NCBI GenBank assembly: GCA_900404475.1
Contig: OUQQ01000513.1
Coordinates: 1 to 14,873, forward strand
DNA from: Spongospora subterranea
Taxonomy: Eukaryota > Endomyxa > Phytomyxea > Plasmodiophorida > Plasmodiophoridae
DNA length: 14,873 bases
Direction of reading: 5' to 3'
The notes under the pieces are model-generated. The model had not been told where the DNA came from. It did no database searches and saw only the letters and a program-made list of their open reading frames with translations. Shown here in pieces: positions 1 to 9,206 of the stretch. The first letter of the stretch is position 1; every line of letters starts with the position of its first letter. Position numbers and translations under genes: made by a program.

Positions 1-73
1 CGAAAGCGGAGACAGAATCGAACGTGTCGAGGCATTGGCCCTGGTGTGTCGCCGTTTGGCTGGGCCTTTACGA

Positions 74-170
74 CTGGCTTCCAATAGCAGAATTTGGCAG
101 GTCTATCGCGTCGGTCTCGAGAATAATACTCCCTCTTTCCCAAAGTCTGATCGGTACGAAATACAGTCAT
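74..170 (-). pseudogene. Ty3/gypsy RNase H relic (trace)
   Basis: Read on the minus strand, this piece contains ILETDA followed at the expected distance by AIG and SQ. This resembles the start of the RNase H domain of Ty3/gypsy polyproteins, where a motif of the type (I/V)ETDASDFAIGAVLSQ is usual. Just upstream, in another frame, VFRTDQTL resembles the segment that normally precedes it. The match therefore needs one frameshift, and a stop follows soon after SQ. No other pol domain was found beside it. The first catalytic Asp of the motif is kept, but the fragment is far too short to function. The identification rests on one motif, so chance is possible. Confidence 0.35.
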
Positions 171-199
171 TCTTTACTGCATTTCGTGCCACCGATTAT

Positions 200-669
200 G
201 CATGATCTTTATTGACTCTCTCACTCCTTTTATTAACGCTTGGTCAACCTCAAGTGTGGCTGGGAGGGATTTACTACGCTCCAAGCGCTCTTTGCCCATG
301 TGAGGGATCTGGTACCTCGATTCCTCCACCCTTTTGCATAGTGTAAATCATGCATTGCTTCTCGTTTTGCATTTTTGTCAGAAGCAGCTAATATATCGCC
401 TGGCGTTGTTCGTTGCTCAATAGTCCATGTCCGCTTGCTTGGGCATCTCCCCCATCAGTTTCAAAACCGACAACCATTATTTGAGCTGTGGGCGGAAAGG
501 GAACGTTCATGCAAAACCGGATCTTTTGACTCGTTAAAACTCGATATTTATTTAACTGTTGGAATCCAAAAATAGACCTATAGCTTGCTGAAAAGCTCGC
601 AGTGAAAGCTCTCTATTGAGCTACCGTATTGGCGCCATGTCCATAATAGGGTTTGTGGGTGGTTGCATT
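200..669. other. No gene recognised
   Basis: All six frames are short and contain no recognisable domain, and no RNA gene was seen. The stretch lies between relic fragments and is probably decayed element sequence, which is an inference. Confidence 0.5.
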
Positions 670-708
670 CAATTCACTCGTCGATTATTTCGTCGTCGAG
701 AGTTGTCG
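670..708 (+). repeat. Inverted repeat, left arm
   Basis: This segment begins CAATTCACTCGTCGATTA and continues through TTTCGTCGTCGAG to AGTTGTCG. It occurs in opposite orientation at 1449-1507. The right copy has one extra A and about 19 extra bases before AGTTGTCG. The sequence outside the arm is weakly similar too (a GGCG-CAT block near 630 and near 1550). The pair could be the remains of terminal inverted repeats of a DNA element of about 0.9 kb, or two fragments of one coding region inserted in opposite directions. Confidence 0.6.
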
Positions 709-1237
709 TGGGCCTTCCTATTTAATCTCCTCCGTCGCGAGGGTCGCCCAGACTCCCTCCGGGATTCGTCGGATGTTCTGCCAGCGGTGTTAAAAACCGG
801 ACGGGCAATGCCCTTCCGACTGCCCATCCAGGCACGCCCTTGTTCAGCAGTCTATCAAGGAGCAGCTAGCCGAGTTGGCTGCGTCCGATATTGGTGGGGA
901 GAAGCGTCAGCGATGTGCCCGTTCTGCCACAACCATCAATCCTGCATTGATCAAAATTCATGCACCCATTGGAGTAAAAACCCATGAAGCTTTCTAAAGG
1001 CGCCCCTGTCAAGTTGCCTTCACTCTGGAAACGACGTTGCAGATTATTTGCTGGCCACCGCTGACGGTGCTTTGGTAGTTCCCATAGCAATCTATCATAA
1101 AAATCACAACACGTGCGGTGGAATCATAGACTTACCTGTAAAATTCTTTGTGAAGTTCGCATGGAGATATGTTGGTTATATTTCCTTTGCAAGTGATATC
1201 GTATATCTTGTAATGGAATATTACGGATAATCTTTGG
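709..1237. other. Spacer between inverted-repeat arms, no gene recognised
   Basis: The plus strand has an open stretch at about 838-984, read as ALVQQSIKEQLAELAASD and so on. It is hydrophilic and helical in character but matches no family I recognise, and it starts without an ATG. A longer plus-strand reading frame at 616-987 and a minus-strand one at 866-1090 overlap it without coding signs. Confidence 0.4.
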
Positions 1238-1507
1238 TCAAACATCATTAATCCATTCGGTGCTCATAATGACTGCCGAAACTGGAAGGGAGCGCTGGAA
1301 TTGATGCTTCTTAATCCAACGTTGAAGTGTGCGGTGAGAAATGTCGATCTGGTGGTGCTTCCTGAGACCCTACACTATATCCTCATTGCATTCACCAGCT
1401 TCCAACTTCCTCTGTGCGATAAATAACACGACTTGATTCTGCATATGCCGACAACTCTCGACGAAAAACGCTAGCCTCGACGACGAAATTAATCGACGAG
1501 TGAATTG
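1238..1507 (-). pseudogene. Helix-turn-helix transposase/integrase N-terminal relic
   Basis: On the minus strand an almost open frame starts in the inverted-repeat arm (QFTRRL), passes QNQVVLFIAQRKLEAGE and continues as HHQIDISHRTLQRWIKKHQF before ending at a TGA (1240-1238). The order, helix then H-x-I-x-I-S-x-R-T-L-x-R-x-I-K-K, is the pattern of DNA-binding helix-turn-helix regions that precede an rve-type integrase core in several eukaryotic mobile genes. One TAG (1372-1370) interrupts the frame. No DDE core follows downstream, so only the DNA-binding part survives, as a dead fragment. The general class is fairly well supported; the exact element family is not. Confidence 0.5.
1449..1507 (-). 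repeat. Inverted repeat, right arm
   Basis: This is the reverse complement of the arm at 670-708, with a small insertion. It forms the upstream end of the helix-turn-helix relic read on the minus strand. Confidence 0.6.
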
Positions 1508-1639
1508 AGCACTATGGCGGTTCTCGCATTCCCTACCATAATGTCGCCTTAAAACCCATTGAGTTTACCTGACTTTATTGGACTGAGGGAGTACTGTAGT
1601 AGTGTTCAGTTGATCTGGTTCCAGCACAAGGATATTATA

Positions 1640-1985
1640 TATTTCAATGAACGTGTTGAGAGAGAGAGATTTGTCTCAATACACATCCCCGATCTATAAC
1701 GCCCTAATCAACACTAAGGTGGGTCTTGGCGTTCATTGATGGAATCGTCAATAAAATTGCAGTCCCGGTCCTACCTAGATGTTCTGGCCACATTCTACAC
1801 GAAATCCGCAACGTTCAGTCTACAATGGTCATCCTGGCAAATACTGTTTGAACTACCAAAGAATAACAACTCCTGATGGCCTGTTTGGCAGTATGTTTGA
1901 CCCAATTGAATGCAGGCGCCACGATATTACAAAGCTGTCCATGAGGGAAATATTGGGCATGCCTAAACGTTCTTGCATTCGGTGA
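1640..1985 (+). pseudogene. PIF/Harbinger-like DDE transposase relic (DDE_Tnp_4 type)
   Basis: Two pieces in different plus-strand frames match the catalytic core of PIF/Harbinger-type transposases. The first, around 1723-1765, reads VLAFIDGIVNKIAVP, which fits the block holding the first catalytic Asp (usual form GFIDGT followed by a conserved RP). The second (1803-1950) reads QRSVYNGHPGKYCLNYQ, then TPDGLFG, then ECRRHDITKL. It follows the family order NQR-x-x-YNGHKR, PDG, and GRRHD, which carries the second catalytic Asp. A frameshift and about 30 extra bases separate the pieces. The third acidic block is missing or unrecognisable. Upstream, from 1640, YFNERVERE may be the preceding helix. 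The relic is inactive. Confidence 0.65.
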
Positions 1986-3177
1986 GTACGACCATTTTCG
2001 AAAGACATTATCATCTCAAACAAAACACTGCTCAATGGTGCCATCCTGATTCAGTAAATAACAGTGCAATACATTATGAAAATGACCAAACTGTCGTGGG
2101 GCCAACTAAGATGGCGCAAATACCACACATGGAAAAATCGTTAAAAAAATGGGGTCGGTCGTTTACCAATAAACAACACCCCGATAAGGATACGATGGAA
2201 CGATCACAATCTGAGGCAAAACTGATCTATGAACTTCATCAACAATTGCGGGTATTGCAAACATCCCTTAGTGCGTTTTCAAATGTGACCTAGTCAAACA
2301 AATGATGAATATAAGAAGGAGCTGTTCGACACCGAACGTTGTAATGTTGATCACGAACATCAATGGTAGATTGTGTACACATCAGGGTATTTAGACCGAT
2401 CAGATGTGCTGAGTTTACTATATGATTGATTTTTTTCGACGGATTGCTAAAACCGTTGCCGTACAAACAATAGATGGTGATCATGATCAAGATAACACTT
2501 GCAAGTGTCCCATATCACCGACAGACAATCGTGTATCAATCAGATCAACCTGAAATCACGTTCTTGTTTCTTCAACTAAACGACACTCCGTTTTGGCAGC
2601 GCTGGTGAGGTCTAGATTATCGTTTAGCGGTTGATTGTTTCGCGTTTTGCGGGGTGAAGGTCATGGGCATCGTCAGGGGCAACCATATCATGAACAGCAT
2701 TCATAGCCAGAGGAAAACGACCATGATAAACTCTGTGGCAGTGGAGGCGACAACTCGAACCTGGAGCGCCACCACCAACCACCAAATTTGCACGATTATT
2801 CGTCCAAAATATATCGCTCAATCAAAATGCCGAATCCAACATCACAACATTGCGTCGTGATTTCAATTGCTTTCCAGCACAACGTCCCCATTGACGTCGT
2901 CTTTGAGGTCCAAAAAGTTTGAGGTCAAGCGCTTTTCATGGTGAGGAGCTCGAGACTACTGCTACTCTTGCTGAACCGTCAACTTCATCTACCACAAGCA
3001 CGACACGAAATATACACCAGATGCTTTCAAGAAATTCGGTATAAGAGCAACCTGCGAATTCGATGCAATTTGATGGTGATTGGCTAACGATTGGAGTGAC
3101 AATCTGTTTATACTACATGAGACAGAGACCGGGGAAGGATGCAATCTTAGAAAGCCTCTTAATTTATCTCTGTGAAT
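1986..3177. other. No gene recognised; probable decayed element DNA
   Basis: A plus-strand reading frame at 1973-2293 (106 codons) continues past the transposase relic but shows no recognisable domain. Around 2575-2635 there is an 8-bp inverted pair (CTAAACGA and TCGTTTAG) without the features of a tRNA. Minus-strand DNA near 2730-2780 has a very weak copia RNase H-like string. Confidence 0.45.
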
Positions 3178-3900
3178 TCAAGCTCCCTTGGACCATTCAT
3201 TAGGTGCAATGGCAATCTGACTTCCGTCGAAATCTGCAATCATGTCTTGTGTATGGCAAAACTCGAGCTCGATCTGATTATTGAGAACGAGACCACGTAT
3301 ATCATGATTCTTTGCCCGCTTAGAACTAGGTGTCTATCGAGCGACCGCGATACAAGATTGGTTGTCCTCGAAGATGATCATGGGCTGTAGAGCACTTTCT
3401 CCGGCAACCCATCCCAGCCAATGGTTAAACGTCATTGCTTCTATGGTGATAAGGCTATATATTCTGCTTCCATTGTCGAACGGACAACGCAGCCCTGCTT
3501 TCTTGAATATATTGAGAACTGGCCTTCCATTATATAAAATGATATCACCAGAAGTAGATTTGCAGTCATTGAGATCGCCAGCAAAATCTGCATCCGTGTT
3601 GATATCCACTTGAGAGCGGCCTGACCCTTTCTGAAAACAAAATCCATAATCCAATGTTCCTTTCAAATAACGCATTATTCTTTTCACCTGCTTTACATGG
3701 CTTTGGTTGATATTGAATACGGCTCTGACCGCAATTCCCACCTCATACATGATATCAGGCCTTGTCATGTTCCCTTAATACATCAACTGGCCACCGCACT
3801 GACGTTAAGGGAACTTTCCTTCTTCTTGGGAGCTGTTAAGTGTTTGTTGAGGGTGTTCATCACAAGAAATCGTGTTGAACGCCGAATTACTTTTCGCAAA
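3178..3900 (-). pseudogene. Ty1/copia pol relic: end of RT to RNase H
   Basis: The minus strand holds, in order, the motifs that follow the reverse transcriptase core in Ty1/copia polyproteins. These are a linker trace near 3860, GQLMY (3792-3778), TRPDIMYEVG, VKRIMRYLKGTLDYGF, TDADFAGD with the first RNase H Asp, KSTSGD, then SRKQGCVVRSTMEAEYIALS in a second frame, FEDNQSCIA, and finally the C-terminal QDMIADF. Breaks visible directly are a TAA just after GQLMY (3777-3775), a TAG after FEDNQSCIAVAR (3336-3334), and a pair of opposite frameshifts around the TMEAEYIALS block. The last stop is at 3180-3178. Gag, protease and integrase are absent here. This is a firmly identified dead fragment. 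Confidence 0.9.
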
Positions 3901-3931
3901 AGGCAAAAGTCGATTTGATCAAGTACTTAAA

Positions 3932-4254
3932 TATATGGAGCAACCTACATAGCGCTTGAGACAACCGCAGATAGTCAGGTCTGCAAGATAAACAAGCTAA
4001 ACAAGGTGCTTTATGAACTCAAACAAGGCGCGGTCGAGGAGCACAAGCATTTGCTGGACGTTCTGCTTCAACGTGGCTATCAGGTGGCCTCAATGGATAA
4101 ATGTGTGTTCTCAAGACAATGCTTCTCAGGGGAATACATGATGGGCGCTATCCATGTCAACGACATCTTATGTGTTGGGACACATTCGAAATTGTATGGC
4201 CAGTTCAAGAAAGACAAAGGATCTAGTTTTCCTATTAAATCTGATGCTGAAATG
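3932..4254 (+). pseudogene. Ty1/copia reverse transcriptase relic
   Basis: On the plus strand, YMEQP (3932-3946), QVCKINKLNKVLYELKQ and then RGYQVASMDKCVF lead to MGAIHVNDILCVG. This is the order of the central reverse transcriptase blocks of Ty1/copia: the YMEQP block, the LNKALYGLKQ block, and the Y/H-V-D-D catalytic block. YMEQP is in a different frame and is followed by a TAG, so a frameshift lies near 3950. In the catalytic block the first Asp is Asn (AAC at 4159-4161), which should abolish activity. After FPIK (about 4240) similarity is lost. The piece points away from the minus-strand copia relic to its left, so the two cannot be one colinear copy. Confidence 0.85.
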
Positions 4255-4499
4255 TCGTTTCGATGTCCATTTGGACGAATTCTAGATTTTGGCGGCAGCA
4301 ATCGAAATGATAGCTCTAACTGCCATTGTCGACGCCACTGGGATGAAAAGTGTGTTTTAGGGTGACGATAACACTCATTTCTGAACACATTGGAAAACCG
4401 TTATAGCGCAACAACTCGTTCAAAGGTAAATTTTAGGAGAGCGAGAGAGAGATTGAGACTCTCGCGATCAACAAAAGCAGTGTCGAAAAAAACATTAAA

Positions 4500-5330
4500 A
4501 ATACATTTCCCCCAGATTTCGCAGCGAACATGAGGGCGGTCCGTCCTCTGATATCGGCGGCGTTGATATTGGTGCCATTGTCCAGCATCAGTTCCCCGAC
4601 AAAACCTCGTTCACCGACGATCATACTCGTAATTGTCGATCAGGGCCAGGATCAACGCCGTTCTCCGATTGTGACCAGCAATTTCCATTTCCAACGACCT
4701 GGAGAGCAGAAACGGATAAGCTCTGGAAATACGACGAATTTTGCAGCGGACACGATCCTTGCAGCATGCATCGATCGGCGATTGCCGCTCAAATTGGCGC
4801 AGTTGCAATAGGCGCATCGCGATAACAAGTGTTCAGCGAAGTTCCGAACTTTGCACAAACAAAAACGGCTGTCCGAGCGCCGCCCTTGACGTCGACATCG
4901 GCTTCACAGTCCAACAGAAACTGGAACATGGCCAAACATGTCACCGTCAGCAAGCACCGCCATTGCTGGACGATGCGATTATTGTTAAACATATCAGGAG
5001 ACGCAAATGGATATCGCAAAAAAATGGAGAAATCCACAGCAGAAACCGACCTTGATAACAACCAGATTTACAGGATAAACGCAAGGAGAACGATGGGATT
5101 GCGATAAACGGTGTGAGATTGTAGGCAAACAATGATATCGGGTGCAGTTCCGTTCCGATTTTGAAAAATTAGAAGTTTGTGCAGCGTTGGTTGGATATTC
5201 TGAGTGATGCGGGCGAAGGTCGTGATGATCCTGTCGGGATCAGAGTTTGAGAATTAGTGATTGAGATCAATTGGCGTTCACGACGACGAGATCGACATTG
5301 GCGCCAACACTGCGTTGACCATTTGTGGCC
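4500..5330 (-). pseudogene. Ankyrin-repeat protein gene relic
   Basis: Ankyrin-type repeats can be read on the minus strand in several frames. From upstream to downstream they are VGANVDLVVVNAN near 5300, NRNGTAPDI near 5145, FQFLLDCEADVDVKGGARTA then CAKFGT (about 4935-4830), HNRRTALILALIDN (about 4670-4630), and ELMLDNGTNINAADIRGRTA followed by LMFAAKSGG (about 4595-4510). The ankyrin signature of an LLL-x-x-GA-x-V/I-N/D helix end, a hairpin and an R-TAL-x-x-A helix start recurs about every 33 residues. Consecutive repeats fall in different frames with stops between, so the gene is broken. Ankyrin arrays bind other proteins; the partner cannot be inferred. Either a decayed host gene or one member of an expanded family is possible. 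Confidence 0.7.
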
Positions 5331-7559
5331 GTTCGGGGACAGGTATTCTGGTTCCATTGTGGTGGCATTGATTGCAGATTGACCGTTGATTACCAGGGCC
5401 ATCATCCCCCAGGACCTCTTTCCCTCATGTAATTTATGACCTCTCTTAAAATTATATATGACGCTGGAGTGTTGGCAATTTCGAGATTCCAATAGTAATT
5501 TGACTATCCTGACGAATCACGCGCTATTGTCGTTGTGCTCAAGTGAGCTGTCAAACTGAGGTTTGCGGGCGACGCCGTCTTCACCGGTTCAACAATCGGC
5601 AATTGAATCAGTGTCTGACAAAGGAAACCGTTGTCGCTCGCTGATGATGGAGATTGGACCGCGACCTTCGGAAAATCCGAGTCGAACCCTGACCAACGAT
5701 CGGTCAAGACGGCAATCGATCGTGTCCTCCGAGTCCCATTGCCGAGGTCGCCCCAATCGATGAAAGGTTCATTGGTTGATCGTATCTGGGCACACCGTTC
5801 TTTCAGGACGTCCCACCATTCACAGCAACAAACTCCTTTTTGGAATCGGTTGGCCATAAAAGGCCCGTTCACGGTTTGTTTTCAATCTGCCAAAATTTGC
5901 AATCACAAACAAATTAACTAGATGACGACGCGTCGCATTGTCTTGTCAGCCCGATCAACAGTCGTTTGCAGCAATTCTTTAATTTGTCGTGGGAATTTAT
6001 CGTTGACAACATTCGGACCCAATATCAATCTCTTTCAGTGTTCTGCACGAGTTAAATCAGCACAGTGTTCTGTCGCGTCGTGGCATATTGATCATTATCA
6101 CAGACGGTCGAAATGTGCTGAGAAACCCGGGGGTAATCGATCATAAATCCATTCGGTGTTATTGAAGGTGAGTCAGACCCGGACTCAGCTGAATTAACTT
6201 GTTCTGGACGTCTCTCAGATATGGACCCTAATAATTATTTCCTTAACAAAATTATGGCCATTTTCTTAATCTGTTGATCAACAACGGTCCTTTGCCTGTT
6301 TCCGTATCATTCATCCCACCATGTCAGCCAACTGAGAACAAGGTCGCTGATCGGTGGTTGATATCTCCGGGACAACAAGTTCCCAATAGTTTTCTGTTCT
6401 CACAATCGCAGCAAACAATCCAAAGGTCAAATGTTTTAAATATACGAGGCCGGGTCGTGATGACATTGGACGAATAGCTTTCAAGACTCATTGTCGTTGG
6501 ATTGGGTGAGCTTTATGAGAAATTTGGTACTGGAGCGATTAATGTATTCGATCGGGACGATAACGAAGGGAGACAACGACATCCACCGACGTGATGGCGA
6601 AGTCTCGTCCAACATCGGAGGCGACAACGTATTGTCCCACAATGGAGGTCGTTCGTGCCGCCCTCAAACACGAGCCAAACACTCTCTGATTGGCCCCGTT
6701 TGCAATGTGTGCCACAACAGTTGTTGATGGCCTCAGACCTGGCCGTGCCCAACATCAGCCCGACAATGAACATATTTCGCTCCAGTGGAGCCATGATCGA
6801 GTATTACACCAAAATCCGCGTTGTTCTTGGCCAGAAATTCAGGCGACGTATACAGACGTTATGGCACTGTTCGGATTGGCAACCCTCGAATGTTTGGGAC
6901 ATTATTTTCCATGGTCAAGAGGTGTAAATCAAGGGTGGTTATCGCTTGATTCGCTGCTGCCCGTGATTTTGTCGGGTAACTTGGCCATGGGGGAATGTTT
7001 GCCCGAGATTAACAGCGATGAACACGGTTGCCGGTGGCGAGTAATGGTTGCGGCGTCTTGGGACAAGACGGAATCAATAAATCAGACAGTATGTCAGTGA
7101 ATGGCCAGATGTTGTGACAAGACAGGCCCAGATGATCAGTTAAAGAGTCAGGAATCCACCTGCGATTTGACATCAGTATAATCTTGTTAGAAATTTACAC
7201 CATGATAACAATAGGGAATCCGACCAAGACCCTGATCAATTAGTTTATGGACGAAACACGAAGGGGCCCAACAGCAGTCTAGTTCCAGTTTCCCGATCTT
7301 TATCACCTCTGATGGGGAGTGATGACAAGTATAACCCGCCTTATCAACTCGTTGTTGTACTAGACAATCGGCAACACCAAGCATTCCTGGTTTTCTCTTC
7401 TACCGATTACTCTTCACTTTGGCCAGTGAAAAATAACGGAAACCTCAAATCATGGCCAATCCACAGGGGAACAAATCCTGTCTACACACAATTGGTGAAT
7501 CGGTAAGGGGAGTTCGGTCATCATTATCTCGGTCACGATCTTGCTAATGCTGTTTAATA
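5331..7559. other. 2.2 kb with no recognisable gene
   Basis: The longest readings are 122 codons (minus, 5504-5872), 93 codons (minus, 6513-6794) and 136 codons (plus, 6690-7100). None contains a domain I recognise, and reading frames on the two strands overlap heavily. The stretch lies between the ankyrin relic and the gypsy relic, both on the minus strand. It may hold upstream parts of the ankyrin gene or the lost reverse transcriptase and integrase part of the gypsy element, but I could not find the expected catalytic motifs. Confidence 0.4.
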
Positions 7560-8720
7560 TAGTCCCGCCATTCGTCATTTTGCAGCCAATCGTCAATTGG
7601 ATTATGCTCAATCAACCATGAATAATCCGACTGAAGAAAGAAGGATAAATTGTCAACTATGAAAAAGGATGTTCTGAATGAAAAACCATCGACCTATATA
7701 TTCATAAGTTCCGATTCTTTTCCAAGAATAACTTGATGGCGATTGAAACTGATACAATGAGGGGCGTCCTAGTCATCATATTAGAAAAATGATGCTTAGC
7801 GGCGAAGGAAGAGTCCATCAAATTGGGGCAAGCCCTAGAACAATTGAGGTGGATATTAGGGACCTTTGCGGGGATATCAACGTAGGAGGAATTGATGGCA
7901 TTGGTGTATATGCCTTTATGTCTTTTAGCCAAACAATGATCGGGTGGGTGGGGCCCACAGTAATAGAATAAGTTGAATTGTCGGCGGCGCTCGCGGGCCA
8001 GGAGGTGGCTGCTGGGAAATGGTGAAGGTGCTCAGATGGATATCGAATGGCGTATTGCAGCGGGCTCCTGTTGCGTCAGGTAGGCGGAACGGGGTCATTT
8101 TGAAATGAAAAGATGTGGTCGTGACGAGGTGGTCCAACGACGTAAATGGATTGTCGGTTCCTTCAGCCAGGATAAGCATACGCTGTAAATCCAGCGTTCA
8201 GGCGATATTGGTGAATTAACGTCGACTGTGTCCGATCTGACGTCCTGAGCAAGTGGACGGAGACTCGTTCGAATAGCGTCCTAGATGGTCTCCCATCGTC
8301 AGCCGACGAAAGCAATCGGTCGCTTTGGTTGCTCGATCCGGATCATCAAATGCGGCGGTGAACGCCGTCTGGAGAACCTGTAGGTCGTTCAAGGTTGAAC
8401 ACGAAGAACCAAAATAGGGAGTGACCCAATCCGTTGCGGAACAGGTCAAAGGTTGTGCAGCCAACAATTGTTTGACTTGCCCTCAGATCGGTTGCCTCGT
8501 AGCTTCGGTTCCCGCTGTGCTGTGGAGGGCGTTAATGTCGTTGAGGAGGGCTGTTAAAAATCTTCTGCTCCATGAAGGTCCCATTTCGGTTGAACAGACT
8601 GGTGATGCGAGTCTCGGTTTCCAGCCAAAAACGGGCAAGCTCAGGTAATGTCTCTTCCAGTTGTACTTGCGCCGCTTGGCGAGTTAGAGGGACTTCACGG
8701 GAAAGTTCAAGTAATTAGTA
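7560..8720 (-). pseudogene. Ty3/gypsy gag-protease relic
   Basis: On the minus strand a gag N-terminus is readable as RQAAQVQLEETLPELARFWL and TETRITSLFNRNG (about 8690-8590). After a frameshift comes ALLNDINALHSTAGT, then the Retrotrans_gag core DWVTPYFGSS, LQTAFTAAFDDPDRATKATD and RRLTMGDHLGRYS (about 8430-8270). STLIHQYRLN follows in a third frame and TSLDHLVTT near 8120. Next, a protease-like segment ends ACPNLMDSSFAAKHHFS (about 7840-7790), and SWLIEHNPIDDW (about 7615-7580) resembles the post-protease linker. Where the family has the active-site DSGA this copy reads NCSRA, so the catalytic Asp is gone. Several stops and frameshifts are present. No reverse transcriptase was found further along. 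The gag identification is strong; protease and linker are moderate. Confidence 0.8.
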
Positions 8721-9206
8721 TTGATGAACGGCGCGATGGACGGAATATAAAGGGAGTTGGGAGAACGAGACGATAACGAAAAGCGGTCAGTAAGAAAGTT
8801 GAGCAATGAGGGTTCGGACAAACTGCCACCAATCACTGATTCGTGACATAAATGGCGATAGCATCTATCACTTGTTGAACGTGCTCCCAGGGATGGCCAG
8901 AAATCAACAACAAAACTATGGACTGATGAACTATTATCAGGATATAATCTAAGTTGCCCAATGGAGGTATTTGGCGCTACATCTGCTATTGACGGAATCA
9001 GAGAAATGGTATTGGTAATCCAATTCTCTCTCGAGCACGTATTCCCATTAGCCATGGGCCAATCTGATAGCTATCGTGTTGAATCCTTATAGGGTTGCAA
9101 CAAGGCGTTATTTGACATACATCACACACAATATTTGGGTTTATGATCAAGCAACGATAGAAAGAGTTAAGGAAAGTTGAAAAAACGAGACGCGACCAAG
9201 ATGAAA
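8721..9206. other. Spacer between gypsy relic and TOM40
   Basis: A minus-strand open frame of 123 codons (9055-8684) covers most of this stretch. It is Ser- and Asn-rich with no recognisable domain, signal peptide or repeat, and it overlaps the start of the gag similarity in another frame. It may be the 3' untranslated region of TOM40 plus 5' gypsy sequence. I do not call it a gene. Confidence 0.35.

Noticed and set aside
838..984. Plus-strand open stretch (ALVQQSIKEQLAELAASD onward).
   Set aside because: No start codon and no family match, so left as unresolved spacer DNA.
2575..2635. 8-bp inverted pair (CTAAACGA/TCGTTTAG) and a TTCGA-containing arm near 2755, as tRNA candidates.
   Set aside because: Neither region folds into a plausible cloverleaf; anticodon and T arms are missing at the right spacing.
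2624..2821. Possible extra copia RNase H piece on minus (VVASTATEFIM in one frame).
   Set aside because: Only one short string resembles the family, with no supporting neighbouring motif in any frame.
6690..7100. Plus-strand open frame of 136 codons.
   Set aside because: No domain, low-information composition, and a competing minus-strand frame of similar length at 6513-6794.
8684..9055. Minus-strand open frame of 123 codons beside TOM40; also a TATATT string near 8745 suggesting a gypsy LTR promoter.
   Set aside because: No recognisable domain. The TATA-like string is only about 30 nt from the first gag-like codons, too close for a normal LTR and leader, and no second LTR copy was found in the window.
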